A stretch of DNA of 24,338 nucleotides from DASUDX01 sp036275365 (GTDB taxonomy: Bacteria > Pseudomonadota > Gammaproteobacteria > Nevskiales > Nevskiaceae), in the NCBI GenBank assembly GCA_036275365.1, contig DASUDX010000017.1, positions 1 to 24,338 of the forward strand, in the 5' to 3' direction. The first letter of the stretch is position 1. Each line of letters begins with the position of its first letter. Below are positions 17,365 to 24,338 of this stretch, one piece after another. The notes under the pieces are model-generated. The model was not told the DNA's origin, did not search any database, and saw nothing but the letters and a program-made list of their open reading frames with translations. Made by a program: the position numbers and the translations under genes.

Positions 17365-18062
17365 CGGCCGGGCTCGTTGCCCCAGAGGGCCTTGTGCAGC
17401 TGGGTCTGGAAGCGCACCGGCAGCCGGTCCGCCACGATCCAGTCGGCCAGATCACGCGCCGCCAGCTGGCCATGGCTATGGGAGAACAGCACCGTGCAGC
17501 GCTCGGCCAGCCGGTGCTGGTGCAGCTGCTGCACCGCCCAGTCGTAATCGGCACGGCTGCAGAGCACGAACTTGAGCTCGTCATGGCCGCGCAGGCTGGC
17601 CAGATTCTCCCAGCGGTTGCGGGCGCTTTCGCCGGAGTCCGGGGTTTTCAGGTCGACGATGCGCGCCACCCGCGGGTCCACCGGGTGGATGTCGAGCGCC
17701 CCGCTGGTTTCCAGCGAGACCTGGTAGCCGGCGTCGCAGAGCCGCGTCAGCAGGCCCAGGCAGGCCCGCTGGGCCAGGGGCTCGCCCCCGGTGACGCAGA
17801 CATGGCGGGCGCCGAGGCCCGCAACCTGATCGAGGACCTCTTCGAGCGACCGCCACTGACCGCCGTGGAAGGCGTAGGCGGTATCGCAGTACTGGCAGCG
17901 CAACGGGCAGCCGGTCAGGCGCACGAACACGGTGGGCCAGCCGACGAAGGAGGACTCGCCCTGAAGGGAGAGAAAGATCTCGGTGATCTTGAGCCGCTCG
18001 CCGGCCGCCGCAGCGGCCGTGGACGGCGCCTCACCCGAGGCCGCCGGGGCGACCCCCGCCAC
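17361..18062 (-). CDS. queE: 7-carboxy-7-deazaguanine synthase (radical SAM)
   Basis: A 233-residue radical SAM enzyme that contracts 6-carboxytetrahydropterin to 7-carboxy-7-deazaguanine. Key features: ITEIFLSLQGESSFVGWPTVFVRLTGC at the start of the catalytic core, the iron-sulfur cluster cysteines Cys52, Cys56 and Cys59 in GCPLRCQYCDT, and the SAM-binding VTGGEPLAQ at 90-98. The first ~22 residues are almost all Ala, Gly, Pro and Ser and have no counterpart in E. coli QueE. The start is GTG 18062, one base after the cpoB stop; no other start codon occurs before the conserved core. Being fused so tightly to the Tol-Pal genes means queuosine synthesis is probably transcribed from the tol operon, as in pseudomonads. 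Confidence 0.96.
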   Translation of the reverse strand: MAGVAPAASGEAPSTAAAAAGERLKITEIFLSLQGESSFVGWPTVFVRLTGCPLRCQYCDTAYAFHGGQWRSLEEVLDQVAGLGARHVCVTGGEPLAQRACLGLLTRLCDAGYQVSLETSGALDIHPVDPRVARIVDLKTPDSGESARNRWENLASLRGHDELKFVLCSRADYDWAVQQLHQHRLAERCTVLFSHSHGQLAARDLADWIVADRLPVRFQTQLHKALWGNEPGR

Positions 18063-18063
18063 G

Positions 18064-18903
18064 CTAGCCGCCGATCAGCTGCAGGCGCTGGCGCGCGAGA
18101 TTGGCCGCGTTGGCGTTGGGGAACTCACGCACCACCCGCTGCAGGGCGGCCTTGCCCTGGACATCCCGCTTGAGCTCGAGATTGGACAGACCCACCTTGA
18201 GCAGCGCATCCGGCAGCTTGGCGCTCTGCGGGAACTTGTCGACCAGGGACTGGAAGGCTTCCAGCGCCTTGCCATAGTCGCGCTTCACATAATTGGCCTC
18301 CCCCATCCAGTACCAGGCGTTGTCGGCATAACGGCCCTGGGGGAAGCGCTCCAGCATGCCGCGGAAGCCGCTGATGGCCTCGTCGTACTTGCCGTTCTTG
18401 AGCAGATCGAAGGTGGAGAGATAGGCGCTCTCCTCCTCCGGCGAGGCGACAGTCGCCTGCGCCGGCGCCGAGGCGAGGGCTGGCGCCACCGCCGACAGCG
18501 TGCCCGGCGCGCCCGGCAGCGGCTGTGCCGAGGCCCCGGCCAGCGGCGGGGTGATGCTGACGGTGCCGCCGGTCTCCAGGCGGGCCAGACGCGCGTCCAG
18601 ATCCAGATACAGCTGCTTGCTGGAGCGCTCGCGGGAATCGGTATCGAAGCGCAGTTTCTCGATATCGCCGCGCAGGCTGCGCACTTCCTCGCGCAGCCGG
18701 GTCAGCTCCTGATCCGCGCCATTGCTGGTCAGCGCATCCAGGCGACGCGACAGCTGGGCGGTCTTGGTTTCCACATCCTGGAGCCGGCGCTCCTCCGGCG
18801 ACAGCGCCGAGGGATTGGCACTGTTGATCGGCCCGCCGAAGTCCGCGCAGCCGGTGACGCTGAGGGTCAGCAGAACGGCGAGGGGAAGACGGCGGGTGAT
18901 CAT
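18064..18903 (-). CDS. cpoB: Cell division coordinator CpoB (YbgF), putative lipoprotein form
   Basis: A 279-residue envelope protein. CpoB links the Tol machinery to peptidoglycan synthesis by PBP1B during cell constriction. An N-terminal hydrophobic segment ends VTGC, a lipobox with Cys19 followed by Ala; the E. coli protein instead has a cleavable signal and is soluble. Next comes a coiled-coil trimerisation region (about 34-110, many Leu/Arg/Glu heptads), a Pro/Ala/Ser linker (about 112-155), and a C-terminal TPR domain (about 156-279) with the typical AYLSTFDLLKNGKYDEAI, NAWYWMGEANYVKRDYGKALEAF and LKVGLSNLELK repeats. ATG 18903 is used; GTG 18906 directly before it is equally possible with the GGAG site. 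It follows pal by 29 bases. Confidence 0.93.
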   Translation of the reverse strand: MITRRLPLAVLLTLSVTGCADFGGPINSANPSALSPEERRLQDVETKTAQLSRRLDALTSNGADQELTRLREEVRSLRGDIEKLRFDTDSRERSSKQLYLDLDARLARLETGGTVSITPPLAGASAQPLPGAPGTLSAVAPALASAPAQATVASPEEESAYLSTFDLLKNGKYDEAISGFRGMLERFPQGRYADNAWYWMGEANYVKRDYGKALEAFQSLVDKFPQSAKLPDALLKVGLSNLELKRDVQGKAALQRVVREFPNANAANLARQRLQLIGG

Positions 18904-18932
18904 CACGACAGACTCCAGGACGGGAGAACGAC

Positions 18933-19457
18933 TTACAGCTGCACGATCTCGACGCGACGGTTCTTGGCGTAGGCGGCCTCATCGCTGCCCGGCACCGCCG
19001 GACGCTCCTCGCCATAGCTCACCACGCTGATCTGGCTGGCCGACACGCCCATGCCCAGCAGCACTTCGCGCACCGCGTTGGCACGGTTCTCACCGAGGCC
19101 CACGTTGTACTCGCGGGTGCCGCGCTCATCAGCATGGCCTTCCAGGCGCACGCGCTTGGTCGGGTTGGCGACCAGGAAGCGGCCGAAGCGCTCGACGATC
19201 GAGCGGGTCTCGACGCTGATCTCGGCGCTGTCATAGGCGAAGTAGACGGTGCGCTGGGACAGATCGAGCCCAGAGGTGTCATCCGACCCGCTGCCGCCGA
19301 TCACCCGGCCGGTGGCAATCGAATCATCGCCGGTGCCGCTGGTGGCGAAGCCGCTGCCGGCGTCGGCGCCGGCGGCGCCCTTCTTGCCCTTGCCCGCGCA
19401 GCCGGAAACGGCGAGAACGGTAGCGACCACACCCGTGATCAGAACCTGCTTCAACAT
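18933..19457 (-). CDS. pal: Peptidoglycan-associated lipoprotein Pal
   Basis: A 174-residue outer-membrane lipoprotein that tethers the outer membrane to peptidoglycan and moves to the division site with Tol. The signal peptide ends in lipobox VSGC, lipidated at Cys20, followed by a 40-residue Gly/Ala/Ser/Asp-rich flexible linker. The OmpA-like peptidoglycan-binding domain covers about 65-174: VYFAYDSAEIS, the diaminopimelate-contact motif LEGHADERGTREYNVGLGENRANAV (aspartate and arginine in place) and KNRRVEI at the end. CAGGAG seven bases before ATG 19457 fixes the start. The 103-bp gap to tolB is the largest inside the tol-pal cluster; it contains an A/T-rich run but no convincing promoter or terminator. 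Confidence 0.97.
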   Translation of the reverse strand: MLKQVLITGVVATVLAVSGCAGKGKKGAAGADAGSGFATSGTGDDSIATGRVIGGSGSDDTSGLDLSQRTVYFAYDSAEISVETRSIVERFGRFLVANPTKRVRLEGHADERGTREYNVGLGENRANAVREVLLGMGVSASQISVVSYGEERPAVPGSDEAAYAKNRRVEIVQL

Positions 19458-19560
19458 GGAATGACTCCTGAAACCCGATGCTTGTTTTGAGGGAACGTGA
19501 ACTGCTGAATCTGAAAAAACGCTGCTGACCTGCCTGCGCCCGCCGCCCGGAAACCCCTGC

Positions 19561-20868
19561 CTACTTGGCGAGGGGCCCCCAGGCCGGTTCGCGTACGGAG
19601 CCTGCCTGACGCATGCGCTGCCGTACCCGTCCGTCGGTCGTCACGGTGGCGAGCTCCGCCCCCTGGGAGGTCTGGGTGGCGTAGATCACCACCGCCCCGT
19701 TGGGTGCGAAGCTCGGGCTCTCGTCCAGACGGCCGTCGCTGAGGATTCTCAGGCTGCCGGACTGCAAATCCAGCAGCCCAATACGATAGCGCCCTTCGTC
19801 ATAGTTGACCAGCACCACCGACTTGCCGTCGGGCGAGTAGTTGGGGCGCAGATTCTGCCGGCCCTGGAAGGTGATGCGCTGGGCCTCGCCGCCCCGGGCC
19901 GAGACCCGGTAGATCTGCGGGCTGCCGCCGCGGTCGGAGGTGAACACCAGCTCCTGGCCGTCCGGCGACCAGGACGGCTCGGTATCGATGCCCTCGGTGG
20001 CGGTGATGCGGGTGCGCTGGCGGGTCGCCAGATCGATCACATAGATGTCCGGGTTGGTCTCGAAGGACAGGGTCACGGCGAGCCGGGTGCCGTCCGGCGA
20101 CCAGGCCGGCGAGCCATTGATGCCCTTCTCGGAGACCAGCTTCTCCACCCGTCCGGTGGCCAGGGTGTGCAGGTAGATCGACTGCCGGCCGCGCTCGTAG
20201 CCGACATAGGCCAGGCGCTTGCCATCCGGGGACCAGGACGGCGACATCAGCGTCTCCCGCGAGGTCGCCACCTCACGGGGGACCTCGCCATCGGCGTCAG
20301 CCACCACCAGCCGGAACGAGATATTGGGTCCGAAGCCGGTCGAGGAGACATAGGCGATCTTGGTGTTGAAGACACCCTTGATGCCGGTCAGCTTCTCGTA
20401 GATCAGATCGGAGATCTGATGGGCCACATAGCGCAGGCGCTGGGGCTCGGCCGGGGGCATGTCGAAGGCCATCAGCTGCTCCCCACGATAGACATCGAGC
20501 AGATGGAAGCGCACCACCGTGCGATCGCTGCCGGGATCGCGGATCACCCGGCCGATCACCAGGTTTTCCATGTTGACCGCCCGCCAGTTCTGGAAATTGA
20601 TCCGCGCCGGGTCGCTGGGCTTTTCCAGCATGTCGGCGCGGGCCAGTCCGTAGAACTGGCCGCTGCGCACCAGATTGGCCTCGATGACCTGGGCGATGTC
20701 GGTGGGCAGGCCCTCGTTGCCGGCGAACGGCACGATGGCGATCGGCTGGGCCCCGGTCTCGCCGCCGGTCACGGTGAACTCGAGCTGGGCACTGGCCGGA
20801 AAGGCCAGCAGGGCGCCCAGCCAGAGCAGCCAGGATCGGAGTGGGAGTCGGATCGGAAGTCGGGTCAT
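19561..20868 (-). CDS. tolB: Tol-Pal system periplasmic protein TolB
   Basis: A 435-residue exported protein. A Sec signal peptide (cleavage likely after Ala27, FPASA) precedes the mature QLEFTVTGG start. The N-terminal alpha/beta domain (about 28-160) is followed by a six-bladed beta-propeller with repeated SPDG turns: MSPSWSPDGKRLAY, SPAWSPDGTRLAV, EPSWSPDGQELVFTS, RPNYSPDGKSVV and SPSFAPNGAVVIY. TolB binds Pal with the propeller and TolA with its N-terminus, and so decides whether Pal is free to bind peptidoglycan. The start lies 9 bases after the tolA stop with a GGAC site, so it is co-translated with tolA. Length equals E. coli TolB within a few residues. Confidence 0.97.
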   Translation of the reverse strand: MTRLPIRLPLRSWLLWLGALLAFPASAQLEFTVTGGETGAQPIAIVPFAGNEGLPTDIAQVIEANLVRSGQFYGLARADMLEKPSDPARINFQNWRAVNMENLVIGRVIRDPGSDRTVVRFHLLDVYRGEQLMAFDMPPAEPQRLRYVAHQISDLIYEKLTGIKGVFNTKIAYVSSTGFGPNISFRLVVADADGEVPREVATSRETLMSPSWSPDGKRLAYVGYERGRQSIYLHTLATGRVEKLVSEKGINGSPAWSPDGTRLAVTLSFETNPDIYVIDLATRQRTRITATEGIDTEPSWSPDGQELVFTSDRGGSPQIYRVSARGGEAQRITFQGRQNLRPNYSPDGKSVVLVNYDEGRYRIGLLDLQSGSLRILSDGRLDESPSFAPNGAVVIYATQTSQGAELATVTTDGRVRQRMRQAGSVREPAWGPLAK

Positions 20869-20877
20869 GACAGAGTC

Positions 20878-21813
20878 CTAGCCGCCGCCCAGACGCTGCA
20901 GGTCGGCGGGGCTGAAAGTGGGTTTGAGCACGCGCTGGAACGCGGCGGGATCCGAGGGTAGCGGCATCGGGTCGGTCTTGTAGATCGCCTTCAGCACCGA
21001 GTCGTCGAATGCGGGGTTGCCGGAGGAATTCAAGATCCGCGCATTGACCACCTGTCCATTGGGCAGCAGGTCCACCTGCACGGTGCAGCGCAGGGTGTCG
21101 GCCAGTCCCGGCGGACGCAGCCAGTTGCGGGCGATCGCCGCGCTTAGCTGCTGCGCCCAGGTCTGCTGGATCTTGCCGATGCGGGCCGCCTCGGCGCGTG
21201 CTGCCTCCTCGGCGATCATCGCCCGCTCGAAGGCCTCCTGGGCGCGACGCACCTCCTCTTCCTTGCGGCGACGCTCCTCGGCGATGCGGCGGCGTTCCTC
21301 CTCCTCGGCCCGCTTGCGCTCCTCCTCGAGGCGGCGCTTCTCCTCCTCCTCGGCCTTGCGCGCGAGTTCCTCGGCCTCCTTGCGGGCCTGCTCCTCCTCG
21401 GCCTTCTTGCGCAGACGCTCGGCCTCGAGCTTGGCCTCCTCGGCCTTCTTCAGCTCCGCCTCGCGCTTGAGCGCCTCCTGGCGCTGCTTCTCCTGTTCCT
21501 GGCGCTTGACCAGCTCCGGATCCGGCTTGGGCGGTTCGGGCTTGGGGGGCTCGGGCTTCGGCGGCTCTGGCTTCGGCGGCTCGGGCTTGGGCGGCTCCGG
21601 TTTGGGCGGTTCCGGTTCGGGTGGCGCCGGCTCGGGTTCCGGCGGCTTGGGCTCGGTCTGCTGGGCGGGCTTGTTCTGCCCGGTGATCAGCACCGCCTCG
21701 ATCGCCGCCGGCGGTTCGAGCTGGGGGGCGCAGCGCACCCCGACCGCCAGGAACAGCCCCAGCGCCAGATGCAGCCCGACCGCGCTGAGCCAGTGACGGC
21801 GTTCAACCTGCAT
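20878..21813 (-). CDS. tolA: Tol-Pal system protein TolA
   Basis: A 311-residue bridging protein: one N-terminal membrane anchor (residues 9-27), a long periplasmic helix and a C-terminal domain that contacts TolB and Pal. After the anchor come a Pro/Glu/Lys-rich stretch (48-98) ending in six tandem PPKPE units, a highly charged Glu/Lys/Arg/Ala coiled coil (about 100-212), and domain III (about 217-311) with TWAQQLSAAIARNWLRPP, CTVQVDLLPNGQVVNARI and FDDSVLKAIYKTDPMPLP. Only one cysteine is seen in domain III, so the disulfide of E. coli TolA is absent. TolA uses the proton-motive force through TolQR. It is shorter than E. coli TolA (421). ATG 21813 lies three bases after the tolR stop. Confidence 0.95.
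   Translation of the reverse strand: MQVERRHWLSAVGLHLALGLFLAVGVRCAPQLEPPAAIEAVLITGQNKPAQQTEPKPPEPEPAPPEPEPPKPEPPKPEPPKPEPPKPEPPKPEPPKPDPELVKRQEQEKQRQEALKREAELKKAEEAKLEAERLRKKAEEEQARKEAEELARKAEEEEKRRLEEERKRAEEEERRRIAEERRRKEEEVRRAQEAFERAMIAEEAARAEAARIGKIQQTWAQQLSAAIARNWLRPPGLADTLRCTVQVDLLPNGQVVNARILNSSGNPAFDDSVLKAIYKTDPMPLPSDPAAFQRVLKPTFSPADLQRLGGG
21524..21613 (-). repeat. Six 15-bp tandem units in tolA
   Basis: Six successive 15-bp units encode PPKPE five times and PPKPD once (TolA residues 69-98), after a degenerate run of PEPEP. The units differ at third positions (for example cttggg, cttcgg, tttggg on the plus strand), so they are not a recent slippage product, but copy number could vary between strains. 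Confidence 0.85.
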
Positions 21814-21816
21814 GGG

Positions 21817-22290
21817 TCAGCGCCGGCTCCGGGCGTCGCCTGCGCGCTCGCTGGTGGCGGCCACCGGATCGGTGACGAAACCGATCTTCTTGACCCCGGC
21901 GGCCTGCAGCAGGGTCATGGCGCGGGCCACATCGGCATACGAGGCCTGGGCGTCGCCTTCCACCAGAAACATCGACTCCGGCTTGTTGCGCATCACCGCG
22001 CCGGCGCGCTGCACCACCTGCTCGTCGCTGAGGGCGCTGCCGGTGTTCTCGCCGATGTTGAGATAGAGCTCACCGCGGCGGTTCACCGACAGGGTGATCG
22101 GCTCGTCCTCCACCGAGATGCTCTCGGCGCTGGTTTCCGGCAGCTCCACTTCCACGCCCTGGGTCAGCAGCGGCGCGGTCACCATGAAGATGATCAGCAG
22201 CACCAGCATCACATCGATATAGGGCACGACATTCATGTCCGCATTCATGCGGCGCTTGCCGTTGCCGCGGCCCGGCGCAGGTGCGGCCAT
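21817..22290 (-). CDS. tolR: Tol-Pal system protein TolR
   Basis: A 157-residue ExbD/TolR family protein, part of the proton-driven TolQ-TolR stator. The single membrane span (about 22-42) has the proton-carrying Asp26 in VVPYIDVMLVLLIIF (Asp23 in E. coli). The periplasmic domain (about 60-140) contains VNRRGELYLNIGEN and FLVEGDAQASYADVARAMTLLQAAGVKKIGFVT, which forms the dimeric peptidoglycan-binding fold. The last 15 residues are Arg/Ser/Ala rich. The ATG overlaps the tolQ stop by one base (TGATG), so translation is coupled to tolQ, and tolA starts three bases after its stop. Confidence 0.96.
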   Translation of the reverse strand: MAAPAPGRGNGKRRMNADMNVVPYIDVMLVLLIIFMVTAPLLTQGVEVELPETSAESISVEDEPITLSVNRRGELYLNIGENTGSALSDEQVVQRAGAVMRNKPESMFLVEGDAQASYADVARAMTLLQAAGVKKIGFVTDPVAATSERAGDARSRR

Positions 22291-22970
22291 CAGTGCTTGC
22301 CCCCGCGCAGGCCCCGCTCGATGATGCCGGTGAGCTCATCGGAGAAGGTGTGGAAGCGGTTCTCGATGCGCTCCACGCTGCGGGTGAAGAAGTTGTAGGC
22401 GATCACCGAGGGAATCGCCGCGAACAGGCCCATGGCGGTGGCGATCAGCGCCTCGGCGATGCCCGGCGCCACCATCGCCAGGCTCGCCTGCTTGACATTG
22501 CCGATGGCGATGAAGGAATTCATGATCCCGTAGACGGTGCCGAGCAGGCCGACATAGGGGCTGGTGGAGCCGATGGTGGCGAGCAGGCTCAGGCCGTGCT
22601 CGAGGCGCTCCACCTCGCGCACATGGGCCACCCGCATCTGCCGCTGGACGGCGGCCAGGGCATCCTCGGGGTCGATCCGACCGTGCTGCTGCTGGCGCGC
22701 ATACTCCTCGAAACCGGCGACGAAGATCGGCGCCAGGCCCTCCTCCTCCTTGGTGCGGCGGGTGGCGTCATAGAGATCGGTGAGGGCGCCGCCGGACCAG
22801 AAGCGTTCCTCGAACTTCTCCGCCTCGTTGCGAACCCGCGCGAGAAAGGCCCGCTTGGAGAAGATCACCGCCCAGGACGCCACCGAGGCCAGCAGCAGGA
22901 GCAGCATGACCGCCTGCACCGGCAGGCTTGCCTGGCTGATCAGATGGGCCACGGAAAGTTCGGCATTCAT
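22290..22970 (-). CDS. tolQ: Tol-Pal system protein TolQ
   Basis: A 226-residue inner-membrane protein of the ExbB/TolQ/MotA family forming the proton channel with TolR. Three hydrophobic spans are seen: about 17-37 (VQAVMLLLLLASVASWAVIF), 130-155 (SLLATIGSTSPYVGLLGTVYGIM) and 170-193 (IAEALIATAMGLFAAIPSVIAY). The TM2 stretch GSTSPYVGLLGTVYGI and the TM3 block EALIATAMGLFAAIPSV are family hallmarks. A long cytoplasmic loop (40-128) separates spans one and two. ATG 22970 matches the family start. It is the first gene after a 95-bp gap that holds a perfect TATAAT, so it may start its own transcript. Length agrees with E. coli TolQ (230). Confidence 0.97.
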   Translation of the reverse strand: MNAELSVAHLISQASLPVQAVMLLLLLASVASWAVIFSKRAFLARVRNEAEKFEERFWSGGALTDLYDATRRTKEEEGLAPIFVAGFEEYARQQQHGRIDPEDALAAVQRQMRVAHVREVERLEHGLSLLATIGSTSPYVGLLGTVYGIMNSFIAIGNVKQASLAMVAPGIAEALIATAMGLFAAIPSVIAYNFFTRSVERIENRFHTFSDELTGIIERGLRGGKH

Positions 22971-23041
22971 GGAGCAGCGACCTCGAGGTCTGAAGTACGG
23001 AAATGGGTCTGGGCGCGCACCGCGCGGCGCCAGGGCGCGTG

Positions 23042-23064
23042 ATTATAGGCGGGCCCTACCCGCC
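23042..23064 (-). promoter_or_regulatory. Candidate promoter and operator-like repeat before tolQ
   Basis: The minus strand carries a perfect TATAAT at 23047-23042, 72 bp before the tolQ start, directly preceded by the inverted repeat GGCGGG-TAGGG-CCCGCC (23064-23048) in the -10 to -35 spacer. No good -35 exists at 16-18 bp (CCTAGA at 17). The repeat could be an operator, or a hairpin marking the end of the ruvB-ybgC message, since it begins one base after the ybgC stop. A start near 23035 would give a 65-base tolQ leader. Confidence 0.45.
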
Positions 23065-23065
23065 T

Positions 23066-23491
23066 CTAGGCTGAACCCGGGTGGAAAAAACCAGGCAGAG
23101 GCCGCGGCCGGAAGCCCTGGGCCTCCACGCAGCCGGCGCGCGCGCGGCAGCGGCTGAGGCAGTCCTCGCCGCGCCAGATCGACTGCTCGAACACCAGGCT
23201 GGCGCGACCCTGCTCGATCCGGTCGACCGTCACCCGCAGGGCATCGCCGAGCCGGGCCGGTCGCCGGTAGCTGACTTCGATGCCGGCCAGCGTGAAGGCG
23301 AGCCCCTGCTCCACCCGCAGGCGCTCCTGATCGAGACCGCGCGCGGCCAGCCACTCGGAACGGGCCCGCTCGTACCAGCGCAGATAGTTGGCGTGGTAGA
23401 CGACGCCGCTGGCATCGGTGTCCTCCCAGTAGACCCGCAGCGCCAGGATGAAGACGGCGCGGGCGGGATCGGGGGCAGGGCCGCTGCTCAT
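23066..23491 (-). CDS. ybgC: YbgC family acyl-CoA thioesterase (Tol-Pal associated)
   Basis: A 141-residue hotdog-fold protein. The signature DTDASGVVYHANYLRWYERARSEWL (about 24-48) includes the catalytic aspartate region of 4-hydroxybenzoyl-CoA-type thioesterases. YbgC hydrolyses short or acyl-ACP/CoA thioesters in vitro and is linked to phospholipid metabolism; its relation to Tol is still unclear. The second half has the usual RLGDALRVTVDRIEQGRASLVFEQSI. The C-terminus is GFRPRPLPGFFHPGSA, longer than in E. coli YbgC. The ATG at 23491 lies one base after the ruvB stop (TGA-G-ATG), so the two are translationally coupled, as in pseudomonads, and tolQ follows after 95 bp. Confidence 0.94.
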   Translation of the reverse strand: MSSGPAPDPARAVFILALRVYWEDTDASGVVYHANYLRWYERARSEWLAARGLDQERLRVEQGLAFTLAGIEVSYRRPARLGDALRVTVDRIEQGRASLVFEQSIWRGEDCLSRCRARAGCVEAQGFRPRPLPGFFHPGSA

Positions 23492-23492
23492 C

Positions 23493-24338
<846 letters not shown>

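Noticed and set aside
19458..19560. T-run on the minus strand between tolB and pal as a terminator or pal promoter
   Set aside because: The T6 run has no complementary stem before it, and no hexamer pair with sensible spacing was found.

Overview
The window is a dense, high-GC stretch of chromosome from a gammaproteobacterium. Evidence: the order ruvB-ybgC-tolQRAB-pal-cpoB-queE-queC-tRNA-Lys, the cvpA-purF pair, and a GyrA that matches Escherichia coli numbering through Ser83, Asp87 and Tyr122. The layout resembles pseudomonads and purple sulfur/halophilic relatives more than enterics; I cannot name a genus. No transposase, integrase, phage gene, CRISPR array or rRNA is visible. No gene-free stretch reaches 300 bases; the longest is 2234-2436.

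Left edge (1-2233, minus strand): a keto-acid module with a BKACE/DUF849 enzyme and both subunits of a 3-oxoacid CoA-transferase, the B subunit running off the window. BKACE reactions typically release acetoacetate, which the CoA-transferase would activate, so the three genes probably form one catabolic route. Divergent from it is dxs (2437-4344), the entry enzyme of the MEP isoprenoid pathway.

4364-10311 (minus strand): alaC-like aminotransferase, hom, thrC, then cvpA and purF. The first three belong to the aspartate/threonine and alanine pathways; cvpA-purF is the conserved pair for the first step of purine synthesis. ThrC and the aminotransferase each carry an unusual internal insertion.

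10410-13746: a periplasmic PQQ-type sugar dehydrogenase-like protein (minus), divergent from a small plus-strand set of thioredoxin reductase, a glutathione S-transferase-like protein and an NlpC/P60 lipoprotein. The last gene meets gyrA (minus) tail to tail with overlapping stop codons.

13743-24338 (minus strand throughout): ruvB (5' part missing), ybgC, the Tol-Pal envelope system (tolQ, tolR, tolA, tolB, pal, cpoB), queE and queC (preQ0/queuosine synthesis), a likely intrinsic terminator, tRNA-Lys(UUU) and gyrA. Most junctions from ruvB to queC are overlapping or nearly so, which suggests co-transcription, with a likely extra promoter before tolQ.

Most of the window is conserved housekeeping sequence. 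The points most worth checking are the last 39 bases, where ruvB stops looking like RuvB exactly where its Walker A lysine should be; the cysteine-bearing insertion in ThrC; the lipobox in CpoB; the BKACE/CoA-transferase module; and several structured intergenic elements.
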